Assembly: GCF_902499135.1 (NCBI RefSeq)
Contig: NZ_CABVPR010000066.1
Location: 1-33,568 of the forward strand
Direction: 5' to 3'
DNA: 33,568 nucleotides
Origin: Burkholderia dolosa
GTDB lineage: Bacteria > Pseudomonadota > Gammaproteobacteria > Burkholderiales > Burkholderiaceae
The translations under genes were made by a program, and so were the position numbers. Positions 25,413 through 33,412 of the stretch are shown one piece after another (positions within the stretch are counted from its first letter, which is position 1; each line of letters begins with the position of its first letter). The notes below the pieces were generated by a model, which saw only the letters and a list, made by a program, of their open reading frames with translations, was not told the DNA's origin and made no database searches.

Positions 25413-25416
25413 CGCG

Positions 25417-26142
25417 ATGGAAGCATTCATCTATACCGCGATGACCGGTGCCGCGTATGCGCAGCGCGCGCTCGGCGTGCGCGCGAACAATCTCGCGAAC
25501 GCGCAGACCGCCGGCTTTCGCGCCGATCTCGTGCGTGCCGAAAGCCTGACGCCGGACGGCGTCGGCTACGACTCGCGGCATCTCGCGCATCTGGTATCGA
25601 CGGACGTCGACGTCGCGCCCGGCCCGATGTCCGAGACCGGCCGGTCGCTCGATGTGGCAATCGCCGGCGCCGGATACCTGACGGTCGAAACCGACGACGG
25701 ACCGGCATATACGCGCGCGGGCCATCTGTCGATCGACGGGGACGGCGCGCTTACGGTCAATGGGCGTCCGGTGCTCGGCGACGGCGGCCCGATCGTACTG
25801 CCCGCGCATCGCTCGGCGACGATCGGCGGCGACGGCACGATCTCGGTCGTGCCCAGCGGCGAAAGCGAAGTCCAGACGGTCGCGCGGCTGCTGCTCGTGA
25901 ATCCTGACCCGGCCGATCTGGTCAAGAACCCCGAAGGGCTGCTCGTGTCGCGCAGCGGCGCCGAGTACGACGCGGACGAGACGGTGACCGTGAAGGGCGG
26001 GCATCTGGAGGGCAGCAACATATCCGCGATCGAGGAAATGATGCAGACGCTGTCGCTCACGCGCTCGTTCGAAATGCAGATGCGGCTCTATCGGGCCGCC
26101 GACGAGATGGCCGATACCGGCAACCGCCTGATTCGCGGTTGA
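25417..26142 (+). CDS. flgF: flagellar proximal rod protein FlgF (LfgF)
   Basis: The product is 241 residues, normal for FlgF. It begins MEAFIYTAMTGAAYAQRALGVRANNLANAQTAGFRADL and contains RSLDVAIAGAGYLTVETDDGPAYTRAGHLSIDGDGAL and the C-terminal GSNISAIEEMMQTLSLTRSFEMQMRL. FlgF lies between the FlgB/C rod base and the distal rod FlgG. It is paralogous to the next gene. 25 bp separate the two. Confidence 0.95.
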   Translation: MEAFIYTAMTGAAYAQRALGVRANNLANAQTAGFRADLVRAESLTPDGVGYDSRHLAHLVSTDVDVAPGPMSETGRSLDVAIAGAGYLTVETDDGPAYTRAGHLSIDGDGALTVNGRPVLGDGGPIVLPAHRSATIGGDGTISVVPSGESEVQTVARLLLVNPDPADLVKNPEGLLVSRSGAEYDADETVTVKGGHLEGSNISAIEEMMQTLSLTRSFEMQMRLYRAADEMADTGNRLIRG

Positions 26143-26167
26143 GCGGCGGCGCAGACAAGGAAACGAC

Positions 26168-26953
26168 ATGAATCACGCATTGTGGATCAGCAAGACCGGC
26201 ATCCAGGCGCAGGACGCGAAGCTTCAGACGATCGCGAACAATCTGGCCAACGTCAACACGGTGGGCTTCAAACGCGATCGCGCGGTATTCGAGGATCTGT
26301 TCTATCGCACCGAGCAGCAGCCGGGCGCGCAGATCGCGGACAACGCGACAGGCCCCGGCGTACAGATGGGCAACGGCACGCGCCTCGTCGGCACGCAGAA
26401 GACCTTTACGGCCGGCAACCTGCAGACGACCGGGCAGCCGCTCGACGTCGCGATCGTCGGCGACGGCTTCCTGCAGGTGGAGATGGCGAACGGCGAGACC
26501 GGCTATACGCGTGCGGGGCAGCTGCGGCGCAACGACGAAGGCCGGCTGACGAACGCTCAGGGATTGCCGCTGGTGCCGACGATCGATATTCCTGCCGATG
26601 CGACGTCGGTGACGATCGGCGAGAACGGCACCGTCTCGGTGACGACCGGTTCCAGTGCGGTCCCGACGGAGGTCGGCCGGCTTCAGCTCGCGAACTTCGT
26701 CAATCCGGCCGGCTTGCTCGCGGTGGGCGGCAATCTGTTCGTCGAGACCGGTGCGAGCGGTCCGCCGAGCGAAGGCGAGCCCGGCGCCGACGGTCTCGGC
26801 GTGGTCCGCCAGGGTGCGCTCGAAGGGTCGAACGTGCAGGCGGTCGAGGAGATGGTGGAGATGATTACCGCGCAGCGCACGTACGAGATGAGCACGAAGG
26901 TTCTGTCGGCGGCGGACAGCATGATGCAGTACCTCGCGCAGGTGGCGCGGTGA
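26168..26953 (+). CDS. flgG: flagellar distal rod protein FlgG (LfgG)
   Basis: The product is 261 residues, the standard FlgG length. It starts MNHALWISKTGIQAQDAKLQTIANNLANVNTVGFKRDRAVFEDLFYR, the FlgG signature, and ends GSNVQAVEEMVEMITAQRTYEMSTKVLSAADSMMQYLAQ. FlgG builds the distal rod that crosses the P and L rings. AAGGAAA precedes the ATG. Its stop codon overlaps the GTG start of flgH. Confidence 0.97.
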   Translation: MNHALWISKTGIQAQDAKLQTIANNLANVNTVGFKRDRAVFEDLFYRTEQQPGAQIADNATGPGVQMGNGTRLVGTQKTFTAGNLQTTGQPLDVAIVGDGFLQVEMANGETGYTRAGQLRRNDEGRLTNAQGLPLVPTIDIPADATSVTIGENGTVSVTTGSSAVPTEVGRLQLANFVNPAGLLAVGGNLFVETGASGPPSEGEPGADGLGVVRQGALEGSNVQAVEEMVEMITAQRTYEMSTKVLSAADSMMQYLAQVAR

Positions 26954-27618
26954 GGATCGCGCGCCGGAAAACCGTGGCGGCCGCCGCCGCGTGCGCGCTG
27001 CTCGCCGGCTGTGCGGCGCCGGGCCGCATGCCGGCCGACGACGACGCGTTCGACATGCCGGCGGCCGCATTCGAAGTGCGGCGCGGCACGGCGGGCGGCG
27101 TGGTCGTACCGGACCAGGCGTGGTCGCTGACGTCCGACGTCCGTGCGTTCCGTGCGGGCGACGTGCTGACGGTCGAACTTCAGGAATCGACGCAGGCGAG
27201 CAAGAAGAGCGGCACGCAGATCGGCAAGAACGGCAGCGTCAGCGTGAAGCAGCCGAACCTGATGGGCTCGCTGCTTCCCATCGAGGCCGAACTCGGCGGC
27301 AAGCGCAGCTTCGACGGCTCCGGGTCGAGCTCGCAGCAGAACACGTTGCGCGGGTCCGTGACCGTGATCGTGCAGCGCGTGATGCCGAACGGCCTGCTGC
27401 AGGTGCGCGGCGAAAAACGCCTGGTGCTCAATCAGGGCGAGGAAACGGTGCGGCTCGCCGGCTATGTGCGCGCCGCGGACATCGATGCGAACAATCGCGT
27501 GTCGTCGCAGCGGGTCGCCGATGCGCGGATCCGCTATTCCGGCCGAGGCTCGCTCGCCGACGCGAATCAGCCGGGCTGGCTGACGCGCTTTTTCAATAGT
27601 CGCTGGATGCCGTTCTGA
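26950..27618 (+). CDS. flgH: flagellar L-ring lipoprotein FlgH (LfgH)
   Basis: The product is 222 residues from GTG at 26950. A basic start is followed by a hydrophobic stretch and the lipobox LLAGC (Cys18), so it is lipidated and placed in the outer membrane. The FlgH core is clear: GDVLTVELQESTQASKKSGT, the central SSSQQNTLRGSVTVIVQRVMPNGLLQVRGEKRLVLNQGEETVRLAGYVR, and SSQRVADARIRYSGRGSLADANQPGWLTRFF. It forms the L ring around the rod. The GTG overlaps the flgG stop, and the coding frame upstream is not FlgH-like. Confidence 0.95.
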   Translation: MRIARRKTVAAAAACALLAGCAAPGRMPADDDAFDMPAAAFEVRRGTAGGVVVPDQAWSLTSDVRAFRAGDVLTVELQESTQASKKSGTQIGKNGSVSVKQPNLMGSLLPIEAELGGKRSFDGSGSSSQQNTLRGSVTVIVQRVMPNGLLQVRGEKRLVLNQGEETVRLAGYVRAADIDANNRVSSQRVADARIRYSGRGSLADANQPGWLTRFFNSRWMPF

Positions 27619-27685
27619 GCAGCGGCGGACATTTCGGCACGCGCGGCGCGACGGTTCACGCGCGACCGCCACGAGGATTGCATCG

Positions 27686-28789
27686 ATGAAATCGAAATGG
27701 ATGATTGCCGGCTGGTTGGCCGGCGTATTGCTGGTCGCGGGCGTCGTACGCGCACAGACGATCGGCAGCATGGTCAACGTCGAGGGGATGCGTGAAAACG
27801 CGCTGGTCGGCTACGGCATCGTGGTCGGCCTTGCCGGCACGGGCGACGGATCGCAAGCGAAGTACACGACCCAGTCGCTGGCCAACATGCTCAAGCAGTT
27901 CGGCACGCGGCTGCCCGAGAACGGCAACGTCCGTTCGCGCAATGCGGCGGCGGTGATGGTCAGCGCGACGTTTCCTCCCGGCTATCGCCGCGGGCAGACG
28001 ATCGACGTGACGGTATCGTCGCTCGGCGATGCGAAGAGCCTGCGCGGCGGCACGTTGCTGATGACGCCTCTGCGGGCGGCCGACGGCGAGGTCTATGCGC
28101 TTGCGCAGGGCAATCTGGTCATTCCCGCCGTCCGCGCACAGGGCCGCGGCGGATCGTCGGTGACGGTCAACACGGCGACGACCGGCAGGGTGCCGGGCGG
28201 CGCGACGATAGAACGCGAGGTCGCGACCGATTTCACGCAGACGCCGACGGTTCGGCTCAATCTGAAGCGCCCCGACTTCCAGAGCGCGACGAACATCGTC
28301 GACGCGATCAATCGCGCATTCGGCTCGACGCTCGCATCGTCGGGCGACGCCACGTCGGTTGACGTCGTCGCGCCGGCGAATCCGAGCGAGCGCATCGCGT
28401 TCGTTGCGAAACTGAGCGCGCTTCCCGTGACGGCCGGCAACAGCGTTCCGAAGATCGTATTTAATTCGCGCACCGGCACCGTCGTTATCAGTCAGGGGGT
28501 GACCGTGAAACCGGCCGTGGTGTCCCACGGCGCACTGAAGGTCAAGATTTCGGAGGGCGTGGCGGTCAGCCAGCCGAACGCGCTGGCGGGCGGTAGCACG
28601 ATCGTCGCGCCGGTCAGCGACATCGACGTCGAGCAGCGCGGCGGCGCGCTTGAATGGTCGTCCGGCGCGAGCCTGCAGGCAATCGTCGACACGATCAACA
28701 GTACCGGCGCGACGCCGGACGACCTGATGGCGATCCTTCAGGCACTCGACGAGGCCGGTGCGTTGACCGGCGAACTCGTCGTCATTTGA
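27686..28789 (+). CDS. flgI: flagellar P-ring protein FlgI (LfgI)
   Basis: The product is 367 residues, as in other FlgI proteins. A Sec signal (about residues 1-23, cut near VRA-QTIG) precedes VNVEGMRENALVGYGIVVGLAGTGDGSQAKYTTQSLANMLKQFG, the diagnostic start. Further conserved parts are VMVSATFPPGYRRGQTIDVTVSSLGDAKSLRGGTLLMTPLRAADGEVYALAQG and the C-terminal TPDDLMAILQALDEAGALTGELVVI. It polymerises in the peptidoglycan layer with help from FlgA. A 67-bp gap separates it from flgH. Confidence 0.97.
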   Translation: MKSKWMIAGWLAGVLLVAGVVRAQTIGSMVNVEGMRENALVGYGIVVGLAGTGDGSQAKYTTQSLANMLKQFGTRLPENGNVRSRNAAAVMVSATFPPGYRRGQTIDVTVSSLGDAKSLRGGTLLMTPLRAADGEVYALAQGNLVIPAVRAQGRGGSSVTVNTATTGRVPGGATIEREVATDFTQTPTVRLNLKRPDFQSATNIVDAINRAFGSTLASSGDATSVDVVAPANPSERIAFVAKLSALPVTAGNSVPKIVFNSRTGTVVISQGVTVKPAVVSHGALKVKISEGVAVSQPNALAGGSTIVAPVSDIDVEQRGGALEWSSGASLQAIVDTINSTGATPDDLMAILQALDEAGALTGELVVI

Positions 28790-28804
28790 CGGAGCGATAA
28801 CGAC

Positions 28805-29164
28805 ATGACGGATTTCTCGCGTATTTCCGCCGCTCCGCCGGTCGCCGGCGCTCCCGTGCGCGCGACAGGCGTCGCCGGGGACTCGCACGAAGCGAAGCTC
28901 GAGCAGGTCGCCGTGCAGTTCGAAGGCATGTTCATCGCGCAGATGCTCGGCGAGATGCGCAAGCTGGCCGATCACCTGAAAACCGGGAACGGTTTCGACG
29001 ACCGTTCGAGCGAAGGAATGCTCGAGCACGCGCACCGGCTCGTCGCCGATTCGATGGCGTCTCAGCGCGCGTTCGGCATCGCCGACACGCTGATCGCGCA
29101 GTTCAGGCAGATGCGGGTGCAGGCGCCCGGCGCGAACGCCACCGACAGGAGTCACTCATCATGA
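28805..29164 (+). CDS. flgJ: rod-scaffolding half of FlgJ (single-domain FlgJ, LfgJ)
   Basis: The product is only 119 residues, against about 300-320 for the two-domain FlgJ usual in beta- and gamma-proteobacteria. It carries the rod-binding domain: EAKLEQVAVQFEGMFIAQMLGEMRKLADHLKTGNGFDD...YxxxLD-like region, LVADSMASQRAFGIADTLIAQF. There is no glucosaminidase domain, no frameshift and no remnant after its stop, which overlaps the flgK ATG (ATGA). The missing enzyme is most likely the stand-alone protein at 15412-16188. The short form has been described in other lineages and in Flag-2 type clusters. Confidence 0.9.
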   Translation: MTDFSRISAAPPVAGAPVRATGVAGDSHEAKLEQVAVQFEGMFIAQMLGEMRKLADHLKTGNGFDDRSSEGMLEHAHRLVADSMASQRAFGIADTLIAQFRQMRVQAPGANATDRSHSS

Positions 29165-30501
29165 ACATCATGCATATCGGGTTGTCCGGTACGCTCGCCG
29201 CGCAGGCCGGGCTCAACGTGGCTGCCCGCAATACCGCCAATCTGCTGACGCCCGGCTACACGCGCCAGGGCGTGCATTTGACGTCGCGGGTGGGCGGCGG
29301 CGTCGACGCGACGTCGCTGGTCCGCTTCGCTGACCAATACAAGACTCAGCAGAAATGGGCGTCGAACGCGCCATACGGCCGTTACAGCGTGACCGAGTCG
29401 CACTACAAGCAGCTCGAGGGTGTGATGGGGCTCGGGGACGGCAGCGTGAAGGCAGGCATCGACAAATTCTTCGGCGCGCTGTCCGAAGTGAGCGCGGACG
29501 TGACCAATTCCACGCTGCGCCGGCAGGTGATCCACGCAGCGGACGGGCTGGCGAAGAGCATGAACGCGCTGCAGAGCGCGCTGCGGACCCAGCTCGACGG
29601 TACGCGTCAGCAAAGCGCTGCGACCGCGCAGGAGATCAATGCGCTTGCGGGATCGATCGCGGATTTGAACCGGGAAATCGCCAATGCATCGTCCGCCGGC
29701 GTGACGCCGTCCGAACTGGTCGACCGCCGCGACGAGGCGATCGACCGGCTGTCCGCACTCGCCGACGTCCGTGTGGTGACGCGCGCCAATGGTACGGTCG
29801 ACGTGGACCTCGCCGGCGGCTTGCCGCTCGTTTCCGGCAGCGAAACCGCGACGCTCGACGTGGCCGCGCAGCCCGACGGTACGTTTTCGCTGTCGCTTGC
29901 ATTCGCGGATACGACCTATCCGCTCGACGGCACGAAGATCGGCGGCGCGCTAGGCGGCCTGTTCGAATTCGTCGACGACGTGCTGATCCCGCAGACGACC
30001 GCAATACGCGCGTTGGCAGGCGAGCTGGCCGAGCGGATCAACGCGCAGCTGAGCGCCGGCTACGGGATGAACGGCGAGCCCGGCAAACCGCTGTTCAACG
30101 TCGATCCGGCCACCGGCGAACTGCACGTGAATGCGCTCGCGCCCGACGAGCTGGGCTTCTCCGCCGATCCGGCGGAGCCCGGCAACAGCGCCAATCTGAC
30201 GAAGCTCATCGATCTGCAGCGTGCGTCCATCGATCTGCCGGGTTTCGGGGAAGTCGCGCTCGGCGATGCGTATACGATGCTTGTCGGCAAGGTGGGGTCG
30301 CAGAGCCAGCAGAACCAGACGATGCTTGCGATGGCTGCGGACGTGCGCAAGCAGTCCGAAGCCGCGTGGCTCGCTACGTCGGGCGTCAACATGGACGAAG
30401 AGGCGGTGAACATCGCCGAGTTCATGCAGACGTATTCGGCCAACATGAAGGTGATTTCAGTCGCGAATCAGTTGTTCGACGTGACGCTCGCGAGTTTCTG
30501 A
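29161..30501 (+). CDS. flgK: flagellar hook-associated protein FlgK / HAP1 (LfgK)
   Basis: The product is 446 residues, about 100 fewer than E. coli FlgK (547). Both conserved ends are present: IGLSGTLAAQAGLNVAARNTANLLTPGYTRQGV near the start and SGVNMDEEAVNIAEFMQTYSANMKVISVANQLFDVTLASF at the end. The missing residues must come from the surface-exposed middle domains. FlgK replaces the hook cap and forms the first junction ring to the filament. It starts in the ATGA overlap with flgJ and is a probable client of FlgN. Confidence 0.94.
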   Translation: MNIMHIGLSGTLAAQAGLNVAARNTANLLTPGYTRQGVHLTSRVGGGVDATSLVRFADQYKTQQKWASNAPYGRYSVTESHYKQLEGVMGLGDGSVKAGIDKFFGALSEVSADVTNSTLRRQVIHAADGLAKSMNALQSALRTQLDGTRQQSAATAQEINALAGSIADLNREIANASSAGVTPSELVDRRDEAIDRLSALADVRVVTRANGTVDVDLAGGLPLVSGSETATLDVAAQPDGTFSLSLAFADTTYPLDGTKIGGALGGLFEFVDDVLIPQTTAIRALAGELAERINAQLSAGYGMNGEPGKPLFNVDPATGELHVNALAPDELGFSADPAEPGNSANLTKLIDLQRASIDLPGFGEVALGDAYTMLVGKVGSQSQQNQTMLAMAADVRKQSEAAWLATSGVNMDEEAVNIAEFMQTYSANMKVISVANQLFDVTLASF

Positions 30502-30505
30502 GGAG
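30500..30505 (+). promoter_or_regulatory. ribosome binding site that fixes the flgL start
   Basis: GAGGAG overlaps the flgK stop codon. It is 1 bp from the ATG at 30507 but 7 bp from the ATG at 30513, so the second ATG is the better start for flgL. Confidence 0.7.
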
Positions 30506-30512
30506 CATGACG

Positions 30513-31427
30513 ATGCGTATTTCGAGCCGACATTTCGGCGACACGATGCTTTGGACGCTGCACGCGTCGAGCGGCAAGGCGGCGCAACTGATGCAGAAGA
30601 TCGGCAGCGGCCAGCGTATCCAGCGTCCGTCCGACGACCCGGTCGGAACGGTGAGATTGATGCAGCTCGAGCGGGATGCATCGCGCGTTGCCCAGTATCA
30701 GAAGAATATCGACACGCTGTCGGTGCGGCTCATGCAGAACGAGGCGCACCTGGACGGCATGCTGCAAAGCGTGATGTCCGCGCGCGACGTGCTGCTCGCC
30801 GCGACCGACGGCAGCGCATCGGCCGGCGATCTGAACGCGATGGCCGGCCCGCTGCGGTCGCTGACCGACGCGCTCGCGCAGGCGGCGAACGCGAAGGACG
30901 GCAACGGCCATTATCTGTTCGCCGGCACGCTGACCGACACGCCGCCGATCGAATTCGACGCGACGGCACCGGCCGGCAGCCGCTATCGGTTCGCTGGCAA
31001 CACCGGGCAACAGTACGTTGCCGTCGGCGACGGCGTCACGCAGGCGGCCAACGTCGCGGTCGAGAATCTGGAGCGCGTGCTGAACGGTCTGGATCTGGCG
31101 GTGGAAGCGCTGGCCGATCCTGCCGTGGACGGATCGGTGCCGGCGACGCGGGCCGTGCTCGCGGATGCGCTGGACGTGCTCGACGTCGACGGTATCGACG
31201 CGCTCAGCGGCAAGATCGCGGCGCTGGGCGGTGCACACAACACGCTGGCGCTGCTGTCGGAAAATCACGCTGCGATGCGGGTGGCGAACGGCCAGGCAAG
31301 CACGTTGGTCGGAGAGCTCGATTTCGCGGAGGCGATCGAAGAGCTGAACCGGTACACGATGGCCGTTCAGGGCACCTATCATGCGTACGGCAAGATCCGG
31401 CAGTTGTCGCTGTTCGACGTGATTTAA
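30513..31427 (+). CDS. flgL: flagellar hook-associated protein FlgL / HAP3 (LfgL)
   Basis: The product is 304 residues, similar to E. coli FlgL (317). The flagellin-like N-terminal helix is MRISSRHFGDTMLWTLHASSGKAAQLMQKIGSGQRIQRPSDDPVGTVRLMQLERD. The centre carries the FlgL mark GHYLFAGTLTDTPPIEFD, and the C-terminal helix is LDFAEAIEELNRYTMAVQGTYHAYGKIRQLSLFDVI. FlgL adapts the FlgK ring to the flagellin filament. It should not be mistaken for flagellin itself: the YLFAGT segment and its position after flgK settle this. Confidence 0.93.
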   Translation: MRISSRHFGDTMLWTLHASSGKAAQLMQKIGSGQRIQRPSDDPVGTVRLMQLERDASRVAQYQKNIDTLSVRLMQNEAHLDGMLQSVMSARDVLLAATDGSASAGDLNAMAGPLRSLTDALAQAANAKDGNGHYLFAGTLTDTPPIEFDATAPAGSRYRFAGNTGQQYVAVGDGVTQAANVAVENLERVLNGLDLAVEALADPAVDGSVPATRAVLADALDVLDVDGIDALSGKIAALGGAHNTLALLSENHAAMRVANGQASTLVGELDFAEAIEELNRYTMAVQGTYHAYGKIRQLSLFDVI

Positions 31428-31440
31428 GGAGCGCATCGGC

Positions 31441-32457
31441 ATGCAACTGACAGCTACCGCGATCGCGCACGACGGCGCCATACGCACAAGCCGTTTCGGC
31501 AGTGCCGCGCGTGCGGCGCCCGTCGCGGCGCGGACCCCAACGGCGACCGCCGTTACGCGATCCGGTGTCGCCGGCAGTTCCACACGTGTTGAGTTTGCGT
31601 CGCGCCAGCATGGGCTGAATCGGCAAGTCACGCTCGCGCAGCGATCGCTGACCTTCGTCGATCAGACGCTGCGGCAGCTTCGGGAGATCAACGACGCGTG
31701 GTCGGCCGGCGACGCGGACGGCCGGCTCGATGCGCGGCTCCGGCGCTTCGCCGCCCATTGGGACACCCGCGCGGCGGCGACTGGCGGCGCGCTCGATTCC
31801 TCGCTGCAGTTCGATTCGTCGGGCGGCGCGCGGCGATACTTCACGGTACGAGCGCTCGACGCTGCGCAGTGGGCGCGCGGCGGCGCCGAGACGCTGACGT
31901 TCTATCCGCACGGATTGGGCAAGCGTTCGGTGTCGGTGTCCTTCGACGCTGCCCCGATCACGCAGGTCGCGCTGGAGCGCCGGCTCGATCATGCGCTTGC
32001 AGCGGTCGGCGTGCGAGTCGAGCGCGGCGCACAGGGCGCGTTGCGATTCTCGGTGCACGAGTCGCAGTGGGAAAGCGTGCGCGACAGTCTGCTGATCGAA
32101 GGCGGCGGCAAGCGATTTCCGGGCGGGCGGCCGAGCCGCGCGACGATAGATGCCGAGCCGGGCGTCATCGACCCGCACGGCTGGAGCCGCCGTGACGGCA
32201 CTGCGCGTCGCGAGGTGACGCGTGCGCTCGAGACGTTGCTCGCCGTACGCCGCGATGTCGGGCAGACGCTGGAGCGTGCCCGCCACGCGATACGAGCCGA
32301 CGCATCGTCCGATGGAGACCCGGCGCAGCTCGCGCAGTCGATCGGCGCAGCGTTGTCGCCGGCAGGAGAGTTTCAGTCGTTCGCGGTGATGGCGGCGGCA
32401 CTGAAGGGAGTCAGCGCGGATCGGGTCGGGCGACTGCTGGACCTGCCGGCCAGATGA
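31441..32457 (+). CDS. unrecognised protein in the lafW position (putative hook/filament-associated)
   Basis: The product is 338 residues, and I recognise no domain in it. There is no signal peptide or membrane helix. The N-terminus is Ala/Thr/Arg-rich and probably disordered. A helix around residues 60-85 (LNRQVTLAQRSLTFVDQTLRQLREINDAW) and a C-terminal helix pair frame a beta-rich middle. AGGAGCG lies 8 bp before the ATG at 31441, and the gene follows flgL after 13 bp in the same direction. E. coli Flag-2 carries lafW, a putative hook-associated protein, at this place; I infer equivalence from position and helical ends only. It could be an exported structural protein or a secretion-related factor. 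Confidence 0.7.
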   Translation: MQLTATAIAHDGAIRTSRFGSAARAAPVAARTPTATAVTRSGVAGSSTRVEFASRQHGLNRQVTLAQRSLTFVDQTLRQLREINDAWSAGDADGRLDARLRRFAAHWDTRAAATGGALDSSLQFDSSGGARRYFTVRALDAAQWARGGAETLTFYPHGLGKRSVSVSFDAAPITQVALERRLDHALAAVGVRVERGAQGALRFSVHESQWESVRDSLLIEGGGKRFPGGRPSRATIDAEPGVIDPHGWSRRDGTARREVTRALETLLAVRRDVGQTLERARHAIRADASSDGDPAQLAQSIGAALSPAGEFQSFAVMAAALKGVSADRVGRLLDLPAR

Positions 32458-32471
32458 GCCGTGGGCCGCTG

Positions 32472-32497
32472 GGCACGCGTCGTCGTGACGCCGTGCC
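32472..32497 (+). terminator. terminator-like hairpin ending the flgB-L operon
   Basis: GGCACGCGTC (32472-32481) pairs with GACGCCGTGCC (32487-32497) with a single bulged C and a 5-base loop, 14 bp after the stop codon. Only a weak TTG follows instead of a T run, so it may need Rho. Placement supports an operon end. Confidence 0.5.
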
Positions 32498-33412
32498 TTG
32501 AACCGGCGCTTCGATTCGTATGCCGGGCCCCGGACCGTTTTCCCGGCGGGAAGGACGCCGCCGCACAGTCCGGCCGTGCTCGCTGAATTGCGATTCTTTC
32601 GCCCGGGTGTGCGGCCAGGCCGTCGATATACCGCTTACTGGGAATCGGTGTTTGCAGGAAACGGGACGCCTGTATCCGGTTCCGCGAACATACCTGAATC
32701 TGCAGTGTGCCGATGGGCGCCGACGGAGCGTGTCAATACCGATCGTCCGGGCTGGCGATTCCGGCAAGAGGGTGTCTGAAGCCGGTTTCCGACATTTATT
32801 GCTCGTCGACGAATTCCCATCGAATGTGGCGATTTGCCTGTTTTTGTAATACTGAAGAAAATCGTGGCGCTGCCGACGAAGATCGGCGATTCCCTCGGCC
32901 AGGACCTGCCTCATCTCTTCAGATATTTTTCCGAACAAACTACTATCGGCATTTTTCTTGATGCTTCTCGGATGGCAGATTAGTGTGACGTGGTACGTGA
33001 GAGTCTTGCCATTCTGTTCTTCGAGAAATTTGCGTTCCCTACTGAAATCCGATCTTTTCAGGATGGAATCGCGAGTTTGTTGTAATCGGCAGCAGAATTG
33101 CGAACTTTTTCTGCAAATTTATGGAGCGTCTTTTGACTGACGTTCTTCTTGCCGGCCTTCATTTTTAAACACTGTTCAATCGAGTGATGCTCTTGGATTT
33201 TGCCGTTGTTAATAAATTTACAGAAATTTTCATGATGCTCCTCATTGACTTCGATGTTGCGGACGCGCGATCCGGGAAAGCATGCCGATAGCCGCTGCGG
33301 GCCGGCCCTGCCGTGAGTTCAAGTTGAGCTGTCGGGCAGCGCATCGGCGAGCGGGCGGCTATCCGGCATCCTGGCGTTCGGAACAATCGAGGCTTTCCCG
33401 GCGGGCGCGTGG
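32498..33412. other. gene-poor stretch with an AT-rich island
   Basis: No intact gene is recognised. From about 32,790 to 33,260 the base composition falls well below that of the rest of the window (visibly rich in A and T, for example 32,930-33,250). This suggests DNA of different origin. The minus strand holds two partly overlapping frames that read like pieces of one protein (next entry). The flanks return to high GC. Confidence 0.6.
32790..33318 (-). pseudogene. probable decayed or frameshifted gene in the AT-rich island, unknown function
   Basis: Two minus-strand frames look coding. The upstream one is open from 33318 to the stop at 33058-33060 and reads ...RNIEVNEEHHENFCKF...NNGKIQEHHSIEQCLKMKAG...HKFAEKVRNSAADYNKL. 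Its only ATG is internal (33162, 34 codons, no ribosome binding site), so the N-terminus is missing. The second frame opens after the TAA at 33119-33121 and reads ...RDSILKRSDFSRERKFLEEQNGKTLTYHVTLICHPRSIKK...GKISEEMRQVLAEGIADLRRQRHDFLQYYKNRQIATF. Joining them by one frameshift near 33,070-33,090 would give one continuous hydrophilic, helical protein. I recognise no family. It may be a remnant of a horizontally acquired gene; a small real gene starting at a rare codon is the alternative. Confidence 0.4.

Noticed and set aside
30513-31427. reading the flagellin-like gene after flgK as flagellin (lafA)
   Set aside because: The YLFAGT segment, length and position directly after flgK identify FlgL; no flagellin gene is present in the window.
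32635-32849. small frames on both strands after the flgL operon
   Set aside because: No ribosome binding sites, no family resemblance and conflicting frames; only the minus-strand pieces further right look coding.
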